This document shows positions 11,557 to 22,574 of a stretch of 64,000 nt of DNA, piece after piece. Location: positions 62,001 through 126,000 of the forward strand of contig CALLFA010000058.1 of the NCBI GenBank assembly GCA_937997635.1. Direction: 5' to 3'. Origin of the DNA: an uncultured Saprospiraceae bacterium. Its GTDB lineage: Bacteria > Bacteroidota > Bacteroidia > Chitinophagales > Saprospiraceae. How positions within the stretch are numbered: the stretch's first letter is position 1; every line of letters starts with the position of its first letter. Position numbers and translations under genes: made by a program. The notes under the pieces are model-generated. The model worked only from the letters and a program-made list of their open reading frames with translations, was not told the DNA's origin and ran no database searches.

Positions 11557-11717
11557 TATACCAAAAGGAGAATGGTTTGACTGATTTATTAGGTAGAAGT
11601 TTTGTCTGTTTTCAAGACGAAAAACGCAGTGAATGCAGGTATTCATGAGTATTTTCAACGATGAGAACAGATAAAAGATCTAGTAGGAAACGGTCAAACT
11701 ATTTTCATTTTGGTATA
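11557..11717 (+). mobile_element. MITE-like element copy 1
   Basis: TATACCAAAA...TTTTGGTATA with ~27-bp imperfect terminal inverted repeats; near-identical to 48284-48444 and to the insertion at about 15850-16010. Confidence 0.85.
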
Positions 11718-11740
11718 ATAGTCGAAAGAAAAGATATACT

Positions 11741-12760
11741 ATGGACAAATTAAAGTTGGGTCTAATTGGTCTAGGAAGAATGGGGCAGAAATATGCAGAG
11801 ATCATTGATAGCTCTGTCAAAAATGCGTCTCTTCTCGCGGTTTGTAGTATCCATGATAAAGAACTGGATTTTGCTAAATATAAACTAGATGTCCCTTATA
11901 CATTTAGAAATCATAAGCAATTATTAGAGTTGAATGAGTTGGATGCTGTGATGGTACTGAGTTCTACTGTTGAGCATGCTAGGCATATGACTGATGCACT
12001 GAATGCTGGCTTTCATGTGTTTTGTGAGAAACCCTTGGCATTGAGTGTCGAAGATTGTAAAAAGGTGATTCAAGTAGCTGATTCAAAACCCAGTCAATTA
12101 GCCATTGTTGGCTTCAACCGGCGATTTGACAAAAGTTATGCATATGCAAAACAAAAAATAGCGGAAGGGCTCATTGGAAAACCATTTTTAGTGCGTTCAC
12201 AAACAGTGGACAAAGACTCACAGGTTGGTTTTCAACAAAACTATGTTCAGAAGAGTGGGGGGATATTTATGGATTACAATGCGCATGATATTGACTTGGC
12301 ACGTTGGTATTTGGATTCAGAATTTCATTCAGTGTACGCACTTGGAGGTTCGTATAAACATCAAGTATTTGAGCAAATGAATGACGCGGATAATGTGCTT
12401 ACAGTCGGGAGAATGAGGAATAACGCGATGGTCCAAATCATTGCATCTAGAACTGCAGCTCATGGACACGATACTTACTGTGAAATAACAGGAACAGAAG
12501 GTGTTTTGCGAATAGGCCGTCCTGCAGGAAAAAACTTAGTTGAGATTTATGATAAGAATGGTGCCAGACGTGAAATAGTAGACACCTTCTTGGAGAGATT
12601 TGAGGAGTCTTTCGTACACCAAACTCAAAGTTTTGTCGACCATGTCATCAAAGGAAAAAAGATGTCAGTAACGTTGAAAGATGCTCTTGAAGCAACAAGA
12701 GTAGGCGTGGCAATGACGAAATCTTTTATGTTAAAAAAAGAAATCGTCATTGACCGTTGA
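11741..12760 (+). CDS. Gfo/Idh/MocA family oxidoreductase (inositol 2-dehydrogenase-like)
   Basis: GLIGLGRMGQKYAEII Rossmann motif; FCEKPLAL; VGFNRRFD. Confidence 0.88.
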   Translation: MDKLKLGLIGLGRMGQKYAEIIDSSVKNASLLAVCSIHDKELDFAKYKLDVPYTFRNHKQLLELNELDAVMVLSSTVEHARHMTDALNAGFHVFCEKPLALSVEDCKKVIQVADSKPSQLAIVGFNRRFDKSYAYAKQKIAEGLIGKPFLVRSQTVDKDSQVGFQQNYVQKSGGIFMDYNAHDIDLARWYLDSEFHSVYALGGSYKHQVFEQMNDADNVLTVGRMRNNAMVQIIASRTAAHGHDTYCEITGTEGVLRIGRPAGKNLVEIYDKNGARREIVDTFLERFEESFVHQTQSFVDHVIKGKKMSVTLKDALEATRVGVAMTKSFMLKKEIVIDR

Positions 12761-12781
12761 CCTTCTCAATCATTTATGTTT

Positions 12782-14182
12782 TTAAATCCTATCGGTTTGG
12801 ATTTCGAGATCTCTTTGTTTAATGCATTGAGTTGCAAATATCATGAATAGTAAGCCTAAACAAATGAGACCCCATTGTCCCATAGTAGGCACATCTCCTG
12901 CATCATCTAACATTTCGTCTATTGGCTCTGGTTCTTGTTCCTCTGCAACTTGCTCAACATTTTGATTTACAGGTTGGCAAAATGTTGTTGTACAAACACT
13001 CCTGTAAACGTCAGTATGTACGTCATCAACAAATGCTGACCAAACAACAACTTCTTCATTGCAGCTGATCAACAATTCTTGACCAAACAGATTCATGTCT
13101 TCAGCTATGATTTCAGATGCACCAGTTGTGAAATTTATGATGTGAATATCATCAAAAGGATCTTGCCAAACAAACGTATTGCCTGTCTCACTTACACTAG
13201 AACCTAGGAAAACAGGATCGGAAGTGGATAGCTGATAACTCGCTACTTCTCGAATGTTGCCGTCAACAGAGACATACACAGTCGCTTGTTGAGCATCTGC
13301 ATCAAAATTAGTCCATCCTATTGTGCTGCCATCCAGACTTAATGTTGGGTTCGAATGTACACCAGGCATATCCAAAGTTACCTGCTGGATGTTACCGTCA
13401 GCATAGCTAAATATCTGGTCTTCACCGTCACTATCTTGACCAACCCATACAATGACGCTTCCATCACTACTCATGATTTGGTCAACATTTTTGGTGCTCG
13501 AACTTGACCCAGAAATGTTAGAAACTGCTCCGTTTTGGTATTTGTAAATCTGATAAGTTTGGCTGCTTACTTCAAATCCTTCCCATGTTACGACATTGCA
13601 ATCTTCACTGATTTGTGGAGCAGAGTTTCTGATTGATTGGTCATTAGAAATTCTGATTGTACTCGTACCGTCATTCAGAAATACATGATCAATACCATTT
13701 ATAAAACCAGACCAAACGATAACAGAGCCATCTGCACAAACTTGCGCGGTCTCATTGTTTTCAGAAGTTCCTTCTGATGTTATTGAAGAGACTAATGTTT
13801 GTGGACCTCCATCGACTGACTTATATATATCTTGGGAAACCAGATTAAAATCCTCATCAATGGTAAATCCAGCCCAAACAATTGTCGAACCATCAGAACT
13901 AAGTTGAGGTCTTGTATTAACAACTGTTTCTGTAGAGACTAATCGGACTTCACCTCCACAATCGGCATGATATATTAGATTGGATGTACCGTCGCTACCT
14001 CGCCACACAATTTGTCTGCCGTCGCAAGAAATAGACGGGTTAATGTTTCTCAAACTGACATCATTTTCTACCTCAAGAACTTCGAGATCATTACAAAGCG
14101 ATTGTGCAAATACAGGGCTGACTGCAAATAGGCTAAAAATAAAAGTTGTTAATAAAGTTGATTCAATAATACGTATTCTCAT
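12782..14182 (-). CDS. TolB-like beta-propeller protein with IPTL-CTERM-like sorting tail
   Basis: Repeated SxDGSxIVWxG blades; C-terminus DVPTMGQWGLICLGLLFMIFA followed by charged residues. Confidence 0.7.
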   Translation of the reverse strand: MRIRIIESTLLTTFIFSLFAVSPVFAQSLCNDLEVLEVENDVSLRNINPSISCDGRQIVWRGSDGTSNLIYHADCGGEVRLVSTETVVNTRPQLSSDGSTIVWAGFTIDEDFNLVSQDIYKSVDGGPQTLVSSITSEGTSENNETAQVCADGSVIVWSGFINGIDHVFLNDGTSTIRISNDQSIRNSAPQISEDCNVVTWEGFEVSSQTYQIYKYQNGAVSNISGSSSSTKNVDQIMSSDGSVIVWVGQDSDGEDQIFSYADGNIQQVTLDMPGVHSNPTLSLDGSTIGWTNFDADAQQATVYVSVDGNIREVASYQLSTSDPVFLGSSVSETGNTFVWQDPFDDIHIINFTTGASEIIAEDMNLFGQELLISCNEEVVVWSAFVDDVHTDVYRSVCTTTFCQPVNQNVEQVAEEQEPEPIDEMLDDAGDVPTMGQWGLICLGLLFMIFATQCIKQRDLEIQTDRI

Positions 14183-14433
14183 AGCTTGATTGGCTTTAAT
14201 CTCAGTGAATTCAAATTAAAATTTCACAAAATCTGTACACCGTCAGTAATGACTTGTATCATTAAAGACGTTATTAGGCTGAATACTCCCCAAATATGCA
14301 ACAAATTACTTTGTTTGTCAAGCATTTACGCATAGGGAAAACCTCTAATTGTGTTAAAAATGTCGTTTAGGGTATTTTGGGACTCTTTTTAATAAGAAAT
14401 TGGCCTTCAATAGCTTATATATTCAATATTATT

Positions 14434-14931
14434 TTAATACGACTTACCTGTGAAAGGACTGATTTTTCCGATTGGATTCCCACAAATTCTTCTCCAGGTG
14501 ATGATTTGACCTATATGATGTATGGCATCAGCAAGTGGACCATGTATCATGTACCAAATACTGTAGTGGGTATCCGCCCTTTTTAAAAAAATAGTCTTTT
14601 TTGATAATTGTTCATCTGTGAGTGTAACTATATGTTGGCTGAGATTAGCTATTCTTTCTTTGATCTGAACCTCAAAATCTTGGAAAGTTTCGGCTTTATC
14701 TTTCGATTCAATCTCTAAGTCAAGAGATTTTGATACCCACAAGATCAGCAACAGAATGTGTTTTTGTAGTTCTAACATAGACATACTTTCAGGTGTAGCT
14801 CTATAGTTTATGGCAATGTCAGAAATGTCTTTCGTTGCAATGGTGTATCTGATAAGAATGGCATCCACCATACGTTGTAACACATGAGAACCATTAAATT
14901 CAGTTGGATCTTTTGGAATAAGCTTCGACAT
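14434..14931 (-). CDS. DinB-like family protein
   Basis: HHIGQIITWRRICGNPIGKISPFTGK; start taken at MSKLIPKD (14931) because the upstream ORF extension lies in a dispersed repeat. Confidence 0.55.
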   Translation of the reverse strand: MSKLIPKDPTEFNGSHVLQRMVDAILIRYTIATKDISDIAINYRATPESMSMLELQKHILLLILWVSKSLDLEIESKDKAETFQDFEVQIKERIANLSQHIVTLTDEQLSKKTIFLKRADTHYSIWYMIHGPLADAIHHIGQIITWRRICGNPIGKISPFTGKSY

Positions 14932-15313
14932 AGTATGATTAAATAGTACGCTATGAAAATACGATATTAAATGAGTTTTGCGTCGCTGCAGGCATCCTAC
15001 CTCAGCCAAAGTCTGAAGTTTAGATGATAGATAAAGAGAAATCTTGTTAGAGGCTTCGTAAAACTTTAGTGTTATTCTTAACTATTCCACAAAGAATATG
15101 CTTACATAATAAAATGGCATACCATTGCTCAAAATGATTTTTTTCTGGTTTGATATTCGTGTCTCATACATATTTGATGGGTGCGTTTATCGCAATTGAT
15201 ATATTGGTGAAGACAGATGTTACCTGAAAATGAGTACTTTATAATAAATGGAGCTTAATTAAAGTTACATAGGTCACTCCTCCTAATTTCCAAAACCCAT
15301 AAACGCGATTTAA

Positions 15314-16387
15314 ATGAAACAGATACAAATCATTCTCTTACTCTTATTCGTACATTCTACAATGCTGGCACAGTTTACAAAGTCCTTTAATGATGCCAAA
15401 GAGTATATGCTCTCAAATGACCTTTGGAGTGAATATGAGGTTCTAAATTATGATGCGTGTGTCTCTATCATGGAATCAATCATACAGATCACGGATAGTC
15501 CAGATCCTTTTGTCTTAGGTATGGGACTCAACTCTAGCTTACATAAACGCAAAAGAAATACAGTAGAAAAACTTTTGAAAATAGCATCAAATAATGCTTA
15601 CAACATTGCTTCTTATCGCGATGATGTTTCTGAAATCTATCCTGAATTAGTTCAACCTTATGAAAAGATATTTATTGAAGAAGTTCAGTCGGTGGGAAAT
15701 GTTGAACTTGCTCAAAAGCTGGCTCAAATGTTTGTTGATGATCAAGTTTGCATTGGCCAATTTTATAATCAAATCGCTCATACAGCTAGAGAATTAGGAT
15801 TCACTATTGTGGTTAATGAACACATACACTGTGATATATTATTTCCAGATATACCAAAAGGAGAATTGTTTGACTGATTTATTACGTAGAAGTTTTGTCT
15901 GTTGTAAAGACGAAAAACGCAGTGAATGCAGGTATTCACGAGTATTTTCAACGATGAGAACAGTTAAAAGATCAAGTAAGAAACGGTTAAACTATTTTCA
16001 TTTTGGTATAATACCGCGACACTAAAGTCTCTTTTAATTCAACATCCGGATATGTCTGAAGAACTTGTAGGTTGGTTTGGTATGAATGCGATTTGGGCAA
16101 TTGTCCAACATTCTGAAGATTCTGAATTGATATCATTTAAACAACAGATGGATAGTTGGTATGAGAGTGGAGATATAGCAGCTCGAAACTATGCCACTTA
16201 CATTGATAGGCATCATGTCTATCAAGGCTTACCCCAATTGTATGGGACTCAGTTAGGCGGACATAATGACTTTGATACCGATAGTGTTAATGATAGAAGA
16301 ATGAAAATGGGGATGATATCAATAGAACGATATGCGGCATATATGGGAATTGACTGGGAAGAATACGTTAAAAAATTAAAAAACTAA
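15314..16387 (+). pseudogene. DUF6624-like protein gene interrupted in frame by a MITE
   Basis: ORFs 15314-15877 and 16052-16387 are in the same frame; removing 159 bp (MITE plus one TA) joins ...HIHCDILFPD-N-TATLKSLLIQHPDMSEELVGWFGMNAIWAIVQHSEDSE...LPQLYGTQLGG. Confidence 0.75.
15850..16010 (+). mobile_element. MITE-like element copy 2 (insertion in DUF6624-like gene)
   Basis: TATACCAAAAGGAGAATTGTTTGAC...GTTAAACTATTTTCATTTTGGTATA; TA flanks both sides; carries in-frame TGA stop. Confidence 0.85.
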
Positions 16388-16403
16388 TTTGCTGTTTAAG
16401 TTT

Positions 16404-17555
16404 TTATTTATCAGTCATTGCCTTATCATTCCATCCAAATGCCTCACGCATTTTGTGGTAGATTTCTGTATTTTCATAGATGCCTCCAAAAAGCTCAGAT
16501 TGAGGTCCATAACTGTATACGGGGACCATAGTGCCAGTGTGGTAGTTTGATGTAAATGCGCCAACAATACTGTCTTGAGTGGATTCTTGTTGAATGGCAA
16601 ATCCCCCTGTTTCATGATCAGCGGTGACAATGACAAGAGTCTCTTTATCTTTTTTGGCGAAAGCCAGTGCTTGGGCAATGACTTGTTCGAAATCGAGAAA
16701 TTCTGAAATGATGTAATCGGTTTTATTGGCATGACCGCCCCAGTCGATTTGCGAACCTTCTACCATTAGAAAGAAACCTTTGTCACTTCGGCCATCCAAA
16801 AAGCTCATGGCGATGTCACTTGCTACAGGTAAGTAATCTCTGCCTTGAGCTTTGGGTAATGGCTCTTCATCCGATGTTAAATAACCAAAGTTTTTAGATT
16901 TATCGATCTTAAGACTAGCGAGATCAGCTTGAAAATAATCGGACATCATATAGCCTTTAGCTTCCAGTTCTTCGATCAAATTTCGCTCGTCATTATCTCG
17001 TCTGTTAAAATGCTTCAGTCCACCGCCGATAAATAAATCAATTTCAGTATCTAAAAAATCTTCTGCTATTTCTTCATAATTTTTTCTGTATTCATTGTGT
17101 GCGATGAAGCAGGCTGGGGTAGCGTGTACGATAGAAGAGCTAGCAACTAAGCCTGTAGCATAATTCAGTTTTTCAGCTTCTTCGAGAATTGTGACAACTG
17201 GTTTTTTATTATCGTCTACTGAAATGGCACCATTGTAGGTTTTAATCCCACATGCAAACGATGTTGCAGCAGCAGCTGAGTCTGTAATTAATTTATTTGA
17301 CGCATAAGGCTTATGGAGTCCTATAACTTCAAATTCTTCTAAAGCAGTTTTATTGCCATTAGCAAACATACCTGCAGACATTTGGCCCAGACCCATACCA
17401 TCTCCTACGAGTAAGATGATGTTTTTGGCACTCGGTGTTTTTGTCATCGTATTTTCTGGAACTACGTTGGTATTGACAACTGGGATTTGCTCTGTCGTTT
17501 TGCAAGAAAGTATGCAGAATATGACTAATAAGATATAAACAAATAAATTTTTCAT
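16404..17555 (-). CDS. Alkaline phosphatase, lipoprotein
   Basis: NIILLVGDGMGLGQMSAG, TDSAAAATSFACG, TADHETGG motifs. Confidence 0.92.
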   Translation of the reverse strand: MKNLFVYILLVIFCILSCKTTEQIPVVNTNVVPENTMTKTPSAKNIILLVGDGMGLGQMSAGMFANGNKTALEEFEVIGLHKPYASNKLITDSAAAATSFACGIKTYNGAISVDDNKKPVVTILEEAEKLNYATGLVASSSIVHATPACFIAHNEYRKNYEEIAEDFLDTEIDLFIGGGLKHFNRRDNDERNLIEELEAKGYMMSDYFQADLASLKIDKSKNFGYLTSDEEPLPKAQGRDYLPVASDIAMSFLDGRSDKGFFLMVEGSQIDWGGHANKTDYIISEFLDFEQVIAQALAFAKKDKETLVIVTADHETGGFAIQQESTQDSIVGAFTSNYHTGTMVPVYSYGPQSELFGGIYENTEIYHKMREAFGWNDKAMTDK

Positions 17556-17560
17556 GTTAG

Positions 17561-18049
17561 TTATATTTTTGGTTTTCGGATTACATAACTGTTGGCAAGT
17601 AAGTCATGTAAACATTGTTTGTTTTTGGTAAATATGCACATAAAAAAACCGACTAAAAGAATCATTTGCGAAAGTATTTTGCCTGTGTTTCTACATATTG
17701 CTTGAAAAAGAGTTAACCCTTCACCATTATGTTGAACGACCAGTATACCTGTTAATTGCTTGCCTGGTGTCGCCATCTTATCCTGAGATTCAAAATAGCT
17801 GTAATAGAGAATATTCAGACCCGTCAATGTGTAATTGTATGCCCTCATCCTACCGTCATCTTTACTGTAAGCTGTCATCATTTCCTCAAAACTCATCCCC
17901 TCAAAATCAGGTACAAGGCTTAGACCAACAGTTTTTAAGAGAATTGCTAATACCGTGATTCCAATCATGAAAATGATAAAATCAATGGCGAATGCGCCCA
18001 AACGTAAGCTGAATCCTGCATGAGCATATGGTGATGCACTTTGCTCCAT
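17561..18049 (-). CDS. RDD family membrane protein
   Basis: AGFSLRLGAFAIDFIIFMIG; ATPGKQLTGILVV. Confidence 0.8.
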   Translation of the reverse strand: MEQSASPYAHAGFSLRLGAFAIDFIIFMIGITVLAILLKTVGLSLVPDFEGMSFEEMMTAYSKDDGRMRAYNYTLTGLNILYYSYFESQDKMATPGKQLTGILVVQHNGEGLTLFQAICRNTGKILSQMILLVGFFMCIFTKNKQCLHDLLANSYVIRKPKI

Positions 18050-18092
18050 ATGCGCAAGTTATGAATAGCAGTTGAGTTTGTGAAAGAGATTC

Positions 18093-19454
18093 TTAAATTC
18101 TCTCTGAGACATTCATCTTCATGCCATATTTCGGCCGTAAGGTAATCAAAGGTTCAACATCGATTTGTTGACCTTCAGCTAATGTAAACTCAAAGGATTT
18201 CATCAAATGATACATTGCTAGTATCATCTCTGTCCAAGCAAATTGTTGACCTATGCACAAGCGTGGACCTCCTCCAAATGGAAAATACGCATACGATGGA
18301 ATGTTCTTTTTATTTTCTGGCGAAAACCGGTCAGGATCAAAAGCTTCTGGATTGTCCCATAATAATTTCGAGTGATGGACACCATAGATATAAATACCAA
18401 CGAGTTCTCCTTTATTGATTTTTACCCCATTGATTTCGTCATCTTCTAAGGCCACACGGTCTGTAATCCAAGCTGGTGGGTAGACTCGCATAGCTTCAGA
18501 AATAACTTGACGCGTATATCCCAGCTGACCGATGTGTTCGAATCCTGGGTTTTCCGGTAAATCGACGGCATCGATTTCTTGAAGGAGTTTTTCTTTTATC
18601 TCTGGATGCTTGTCCAGCAAGTACAAGCTCCAAGTCAAAGCATTGGCAGTTGTTTCGTGCCCAGCTGCGAATATAATGAGAATCTCTGCCAAGATCTGTG
18701 TATTGTTCATGCCCTCACCAGTGTCCTCATACGTGGAGTTGAGTAACATATCCAGTAAGTCGTCAAAAGATTCTTTAGATTTTCTTCTGTCTTCAACAAG
18801 TCTATTTAACGTTACCCTACTGTTATCTCTGGCCTTTAAATATGTTTTTTCTTCTCCATTAAAAACTCGCCACCATTTTAATAGTGGTTGTCTGACACCT
18901 TTAATCACGGCAACTTGAGCAGTAATCACAGAATCGCCTATGACCTTAAGATCTTCTTCAGTCATACCAGAACTGAAAAGAGAAGTCGATACAATCTTCA
19001 AGGTCAATTTGACTAAATCTGTGGTCAATTCAACTTGAGTATTACCAGATTGGATGTCATTCCGAATTTTACTGATGTGTTCTAAGACGACCTGATTCAT
19101 TGTTGCCACTAAAGACTGGAGTTTCTTCTTGTGAAACCCAGGTTGAATCAACCTTCGTTGTTTTAGCCAATACTCACCATCTGTTGTCAACAGACCGTAA
19201 CCGGCATATTTAGCCAAGCTCTTAGTCTGAAGTTTTGATTTGTAATAATTTTTATGATTCTTTTGCAATACGTGCTGGATGATCTCTGGATCTTGAGTCA
19301 TTATCGACCGATTGATTCCACTGAGATGTACCCGATACGTCTGAGATCCCATTTCTTCAATAGTCTCATTAATGAGAGGAATGGGGTTATTAATGAATTG
19401 GAAAATATTTCGGATCGTTTTAATCCGGGGTACCTGTGGGATCTGATTGGACAT
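18093..19454 (-). CDS. Cytochrome P450
   Basis: [15 protein letters not shown]-helix; [10 protein letters not shown] Exx[17 protein letters not shown] heme-binding loop. Confidence 0.95.
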   Translation of the reverse strand: MSNQIPQVPRIKTIRNIFQFINNPIPLINETIEEMGSQTYRVHLSGINRSIMTQDPEIIQHVLQKNHKNYYKSKLQTKSLAKYAGYGLLTTDGEYWLKQRRLIQPGFHKKKLQSLVATMNQVVLEHISKIRNDIQSGNTQVELTTDLVKLTLKIVSTSLFSSGMTEEDLKVIGDSVITAQVAVIKGVRQPLLKWWRVFNGEEKTYLKARDNSRVTLNRLVEDRRKSKESFDDLLDMLLNSTYEDTGEGMNNTQILAEILIIFAAGHETTANALTWSLYLLDKHPEIKEKLLQEIDAVDLPENPGFEHIGQLGYTRQVISEAMRVYPPAWITDRVALEDDEINGVKINKGELVGIYIYGVHHSKLLWDNPEAFDPDRFSPENKKNIPSYAYFPFGGGPRLCIGQQFAWTEMILAMYHLMKSFEFTLAEGQQIDVEPLITLRPKYGMKMNVSERI

Positions 19455-19731
19455 AGAGATAGTATTCAGTATGTAAACCTCATAATACGTTGAAAGGTTG
19501 ATTTAAATCTGAATATTTGATCCCTTTACAGTGAATTAACATTTCTATACATAGCGTCGCTGTAGGCTTCTCGCCTCAGCTATAGACATCTAGTTCCGTA
19601 CCTGTAAGCGTCCGCCTCAGCTATAGGCAACTTGTCCATTAACCATAGAATGGGGCTTCAATTTCAAGGGATCATGACCACACAAAGCAAAGACCAATGC
19701 TGAGGCGAGACGCCTACACCGACGCAAGCGG

Positions 19732-20916
19732 CTAAGCGACTTCAAATAAACCAGCAGCTCCCATACCACCACCAACACACATCGTAGAAACAACGTACTT
19801 AGCACCCCTTCTTTTACCTTCGATCAATGCATGAGAAACCATACGAGCTCCAGACATACCATATGGATGACCGATTGATATTGAACCACCATTCACATTT
19901 AGGATGTCGTTGTTGATTCCCAACTTATCTCTGCAGTAAATGACTTGTACTGCGAAGGCTTCGTTTAATTCCCAAAGTCCAATATCGTTGACACTTAGTC
20001 CATGTTGCTTCAATAGTTTTGGAATAGCGTATACTGGTCCAATGCCCATTTCATCTGGCTCACATCCTGCAACTGCGATTCCCCTGTAAATGCCTAGTGG
20101 TTGTATGTTTTGTTGTTCAGCTAATTTGCGATCCATGACGACACATGCTGATGCGCCATCTGACAGCTGAGATGCATTTCCTGCTGTTATCGTGCCACCT
20201 TCATTGACAAGTCTCAATCCAGATAGGGCTTCGAGTGTCGTGCTAGGACGGTTGCCTTCATCTTTTGAAATACTCACATCTTCGTAACCAATTGGCGTTG
20301 GATTTCCTTTTTCGTAAATAGCCTTACTTGTATTTATTGTGATGATTTCGTCATCAAATTTACCTGCTTCCTGAGCTGCTGCAGTTCTTCGTTGGCTGCT
20401 GAAGCCATACTCATCTTGTGCTTCTCTGCTTATCTCATATCTCTTAGCCACGACCTCTGCTGTTGCGAGCATTGGCATGTAGACGTCTTTATGTTTTGTC
20501 AGTAAATTTCGATCTATAATCTTATGTGTATTCATATGCTGGTTCTGTACCAGACTAATGGATTCAACTCCACCAGCAACAACAGTTTGCATGCCATCGA
20601 CGATGATTTGTTTGGCTGCTGTAGCGATTGCCATCATGCCTGACGAACATTGTCTGTCTATCGTCATCCCTGATACTGTTACCGGCAATCCACCTGCTAA
20701 TCCTGCAAGTCTTCCCACATTAGGGCTCTGAGTTCCTTGGCCCATGGCACATCCCATAATGCAGTCGTCTACTTCTTTTGGATCTATACCAGATCGCTTC
20801 ACTGCTTCTTCAATGGCAAACCCTGCAAGAGTAGGGGAGTATGTATTATTAAATGCTCCTCTATATGCTTTCCCTATGGGAGTTCTTGCGGTTGATACGA
20901 TGACTGCTTCTTTCAT
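19732..20916 (-). CDS. Acetyl-CoA C-acyltransferase (thiolase)
   Basis: [11 protein letters not shown] active site; [29 protein letters not shown]. Confidence 0.94.
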   Translation of the reverse strand: MKEAVIVSTARTPIGKAYRGAFNNTYSPTLAGFAIEEAVKRSGIDPKEVDDCIMGCAMGQGTQSPNVGRLAGLAGGLPVTVSGMTIDRQCSSGMMAIATAAKQIIVDGMQTVVAGGVESISLVQNQHMNTHKIIDRNLLTKHKDVYMPMLATAEVVAKRYEISREAQDEYGFSSQRRTAAAQEAGKFDDEIITINTSKAIYEKGNPTPIGYEDVSISKDEGNRPSTTLEALSGLRLVNEGGTITAGNASQLSDGASACVVMDRKLAEQQNIQPLGIYRGIAVAGCEPDEMGIGPVYAIPKLLKQHGLSVNDIGLWELNEAFAVQVIYCRDKLGINNDILNVNGGSISIGHPYGMSGARMVSHALIEGKRRGAKYVVSTMCVGGGMGAAGLFEVA

Positions 20917-21007
20917 TGTGTACTGTTAAGTTTGTTTGTTAATAGAATCTAGTAATAAAGGGTTTATTTTACAAAAAGTTTAGCTGACTTAAGAAGAATT
21001 GATGTCC

Positions 21008-22147
21008 TTACGTTAGCATTTTGTTTTCAATATGATCTGCCACTAGTTTTGATTCATCCATGATGATGCCAAGTATACCACCGAGCTTGTAATTGTCAAA
21101 GCCTAAGAAATAAATATTTTCATGATAGCCTTCACCGATTGGCGGATTCGGGCAGCCATATTTGTCCAACACCTCTTCCCCTTTCACCAGAAAATTTTCC
21201 ACATTTGGTTTGTAACCTGTAGCTAAAATGATATCTGTAATCTCTGTTGTTTTGCCATCGTTGAAGGTGACACTATCCTCATGTATCTGTTTGATTCCTG
21301 GGCGCACTTTTATGCTACCATTTTTTATGGCAGCAACGGTTCCTATATCGACTACGGGTGTTTTCCCTGTTTCAAGAAGCTGTTCGGTTGGTCCCATTTT
21401 TGGATTAGGGATGCCATATTTGCTCAGGTCTCCTATATAAAAACTTCGAATAAGAACACCGAGTTTTGTGCCTATGCCAAATGGAATTTTTGCTAGTTTT
21501 TTGGCAGTGACTTGTACGGGTCTACCGTTCAAATCTCTGGGTACAACATTGACAGGACCTCGGACAGATAGATAGGTGTCTATGCCTGCTTCTGCAAGAT
21601 CGAGCGCGATTTCGGCTCCTGTGTTGCCCATGCCGACCACCAATACTTTTTTACCCTGGTATGGTTTAGTGTTTTTATATGTAATACTGTGTTTGATGCT
21701 TCCGCTGAATGAAGGCTGTCCTTCGAATGATGGTATGTTCGGTTCTCGATTTACACCAGTTGCAATAATGACAATGTCAGTTGTTCTTTCATTACCATTA
21801 GAATCTTCTATTTTCCAAAAGCCATTTGATTTACTGATGTTATTTATGTTGGAATTGAAGATTGGTTTGATGTCAAATTCTTCTGCATAGGATTCAAAAT
21901 ATTCAACGAGCAAATCTTTGGGGACATACAAGGGATAATCATCTGGAAAGGGTTTAAGTGGTAAATGCGACCACTGCTTGACCGTATGCAAATGCAATCT
22001 GTCGTAATGATTTCTCCAACTGTTAGTGATATTGGGACTAGCTTCTAAAATGGTATATGGAATTCCCCTGTGACTCAATCTACCTGCGATAGCAAGTCCT
22101 GCAGGCCCAGCACCAATGATGGTGATTTTATCCGTTGGTTTATTCAT
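21008..22147 (-). CDS. FAD/NAD(P)-dependent monooxygenase (flavin-containing)
   Basis: IIGAGPAGLAIAGRL; VLVVGMGNTGAEIALDLAEAG; ILATGYKPN. Confidence 0.87.
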   Translation of the reverse strand: MNKPTDKITIIGAGPAGLAIAGRLSHRGIPYTILEASPNITNSWRNHYDRLHLHTVKQWSHLPLKPFPDDYPLYVPKDLLVEYFESYAEEFDIKPIFNSNINNISKSNGFWKIEDSNGNERTTDIVIIATGVNREPNIPSFEGQPSFSGSIKHSITYKNTKPYQGKKVLVVGMGNTGAEIALDLAEAGIDTYLSVRGPVNVVPRDLNGRPVQVTAKKLAKIPFGIGTKLGVLIRSFYIGDLSKYGIPNPKMGPTEQLLETGKTPVVDIGTVAAIKNGSIKVRPGIKQIHEDSVTFNDGKTTEITDIILATGYKPNVENFLVKGEEVLDKYGCPNPPIGEGYHENIYFLGFDNYKLGGILGIIMDESKLVADHIENKMLT

Positions 22148-22572
22148 TATCCTAGGGTGTGCTGTTGTATTGATTGAATGATATGATCAGGAATGTTGAC
22201 TGATTTGCGTTTATCCATATCAAACATCACAAGCTTTATGTTAATCGTCGCACTAAGTATGTTGGTTTCTAGTTTGTACATCTCATGGCAGAAATGCATG
22301 ACTTTATTGGTCGATCCAACAGCATAACTATAGATGTTGAGAATGTCATCTTCAAATACTTCTCTTTTATATTTGATCAATTGTTCGACCACAGCAATAC
22401 CCAAATTTTGCTCCTTTAAGAATTGAGGGCCGATGCCTAATTCGTGACTAAAACTTCTCCCGGCATGTTCAAATTTATTGATGTAATACATCACATTCAT
22501 ATGATTGTTAGAATCACATTCGTTCGTTAAAACTGCTCCTTTATAACTGCAAAATTTCTTAGGATGGTCCAA
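22147..22572 (-). CDS. Hotdog-fold acyl-CoA thioesterase
   Basis: DSNNHMNVMYYINKFEHAGRSF; overlaps preceding gene. Confidence 0.7.
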   Translation of the reverse strand: MDHPKKFCSYKGAVLTNECDSNNHMNVMYYINKFEHAGRSFSHELGIGPQFLKEQNLGIAVVEQLIKYKREVFEDDILNIYSYAVGSTNKVMHFCHEMYKLETNILSATINIKLVMFDMDKRKSVNIPDHIIQSIQQHTLG

Positions 22573-22574
22573 TG

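Noticed and set aside
11457-11648. ORFs 11457-11648 (+), 15807-16025 (+) and 48269-48484 (-)
   Set aside because: They lie largely inside the MITE copies and share sequence only because of the repeat; no protein-like features.
14932-15009. N-terminal extension of the DinB-like ORF (MAEVGCLQRRKTHL...)
   Set aside because: The extension starts inside a copy of the dispersed palindromic repeat; internal ATG at 14931 is more plausible.
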